A DNA stretch of 64,000 bases, from positions 264,889 to 328,888 of the forward strand of contig NZ_UYZZ01000003.1 in the NCBI RefSeq assembly GCF_900626095.1, written 5' to 3'. Origin of the DNA: Clostridium rectalis. Lineage in GTDB: Bacteria > Bacillota > Clostridia > Clostridiales > Clostridiaceae. This document shows, piece by piece, positions 63,237 through 64,000 of the stretch. The notes under the pieces were generated by a model. It was not told where the DNA came from, searched no databases, and saw only the letters and a list, made by a program, of their open reading frames with translations. The first letter of the stretch is position 1; each line of letters opens with the position of its first letter. A program made the position numbers and the translations under genes.

Positions 63237-64000
63237 TTGGCAATATATCTTCTACTAGCTTCTGTAATTATATTGATATGTGTACTTTTTAATAAACTTT
63301 CAAATAAAGTTGGTATACCTATGCTGTTAGCATTTATTGTCCTCGGTATGATTTTCGGATCAGATGGCCTTTTTAAAATACCCTTTGGAAACTATGAATT
63401 TGCAGAACAAATCTGCTCAATAGCTTTAATATTTATAATGTTCTACGGAGGCTTTGGTACAAGTTGGAACGAAGCTAAACCTGTAGCTGTAAAATCCATT
63501 TTACTATCCACACTAGGAGTTATATTTACTGCAATACTTACAGGTTTCTTTTGCTATTTTATACTTCATATAGAATTATTAGAAAGCTTACTTATTGGGG
63601 CTGTTATAAGTTCCACAGATGCTGCATCGGTGTTTTCAATATTACGTTCTAAAAAATTAAACCTTAGTGATAATACAGCATCAATGTTAGAGTTAGAAAG
63701 TGGTAGTAACGACCCTTGCTCCTATATGTTAACTGCAATAGTATTGTCTATTATGACCGGTAAAGCAAATACCTCTATGGTAGCATATATGGTCTTTGCT
63801 CAACTTGTATATGGTATTATAATCGGTGTAATTATATCAATTTTATCTATCTATATATTACGTAGATTTAAATTTACTACTGCTGGTTTTGACATGGCCT
63901 TTGTAATAGGTGTAGCTATTTTATCCTATGCGCTCCCTTCTGTAATTGGAGGAAATGGATATTTAAGCACATATATAGTAGGAATAGTTTTAGGAAATAC
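63237..64000 (+). CDS. NhaP/Kef-type K+ or Na+/H+ antiporter, 3' end cut by window
   Basis: The visible ~254 residues are a CPA1-type antiporter membrane domain: NKVGIPMLLAFIVLGMIFGS, FYGGFGTSW, ISSTDAASVFSILRS, LELESGSNDPCSYML and VIGGNGYLSTYIVGIVLG. The NDP and TDAA motifs hold the ion-binding aspartates. Homologues of this NhaP2 type usually have a C-terminal TrkA-C domain, which would lie beyond the edge. TTG start at 63237 with AGGAGGTGG five bases upstream. Confidence 0.92.
   Translation, partial: MAIYLLLASVIILICVLFNKLSNKVGIPMLLAFIVLGMIFGSDGLFKIPFGNYEFAEQICSIALIFIMFYGGFGTSWNEAKPVAVKSILLSTLGVIFTAILTGFFCYFILHIELLESLLIGAVISSTDAASVFSILRSKKLNLSDNTASMLELESGSNDPCSYMLTAIVLSIMTGKANTSMVAYMVFAQLVYGIIIGVIISILSIYILRRFKFTTAGFDMAFVIGVAILSYALPSVIGGNGYLSTYIVGIVLGN

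Overview
The window is AT-rich DNA of a low-GC anaerobic Firmicute, most likely a Clostridium sensu stricto. The supporting signs are anaerobic (early cobalt insertion) cobalamin genes, a flavin reductase-rubredoxin fusion, a Cys T-box ubiG-mccB-mccA operon, strong AGGAGG-type ribosome binding sites and frequent TTG/GTG starts. The gene content resembles proteolytic C. botulinum / C. sporogenes, but that is an inference and the species is not fixed by anything I can see. No tRNA, rRNA, IS element, prophage or CRISPR array was found.

Region 1 (1-19.7 kb, all minus strand) is a cobalamin factory. cobC-cobU-cobS come first. A promoter, a cobalamin riboswitch and its terminator follow, and they lead a leftward run of about 17 kb: cbiP-cbiB-cobD-cbiM-cbiN-cbiQ-hemA-(precorrin-2 dehydrogenase)-hemC-cobA/hemD-hemB-hemL-cbiA-cbiC-cbiD-cbiET-cbiL-cbiF (cut by the window edge). 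It joins cobalt uptake, the tetrapyrrole trunk from glutamyl-tRNA to precorrin-2, corrin ring methylation, amidation and nucleotide-loop assembly. No cbiO ATPase and no cobT are visible.

Region 2 (20-38 kb) is mixed housekeeping and sensing: an MBL-fold hydrolase, sbcDC, a chemoreceptor, a 34-residue cysteine-rich membrane microprotein, a GNAT acetyltransferase, a 38-residue ORF, an orphan PAS histidine kinase, pepT, a patatin-like lipase, an OmpR-type two-component pair, the rubredoxin fusion, a small membrane protein, and a membrane Ser/Thr kinase divergent from an HTH protein.

Region 3 (38.7-42.1 kb) is the most system-like locus. It holds a BlaI-type repressor, an M56 (BlaR1-type) membrane metalloprotease whose C-terminal sensor is not a penicillin-binding domain, and a secreted subtilase-like protein. 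TACAnnTGTA operators lie at both promoters, which suggests a self-contained signal-protease-protease regulon.

Region 4 (42.2-50.3 kb) is partly decayed. It contains a flavoenzyme fragment, a corrinoid-uptake ABC operon full of in-frame stops and deletions behind an apparently intact cobalamin riboswitch, and a second collapsed regulator/binding-protein/ATPase locus. Intact asparaginase-Lrp and hemerythrin-CheX pairs sit between them.

Region 5 (50.5-64 kb) carries a secreted chitinase-N-domain protein, the Cys T-box controlled methionine-to-cysteine operon, a LysR gene divergent from an F420-ligase-like gene and a carbamoylase/allantoate hydrolase, an AlgI/AlgJ-like O-acetylation pair, and the start of an NhaP/Kef-type cation/proton antiporter cut by the right edge.
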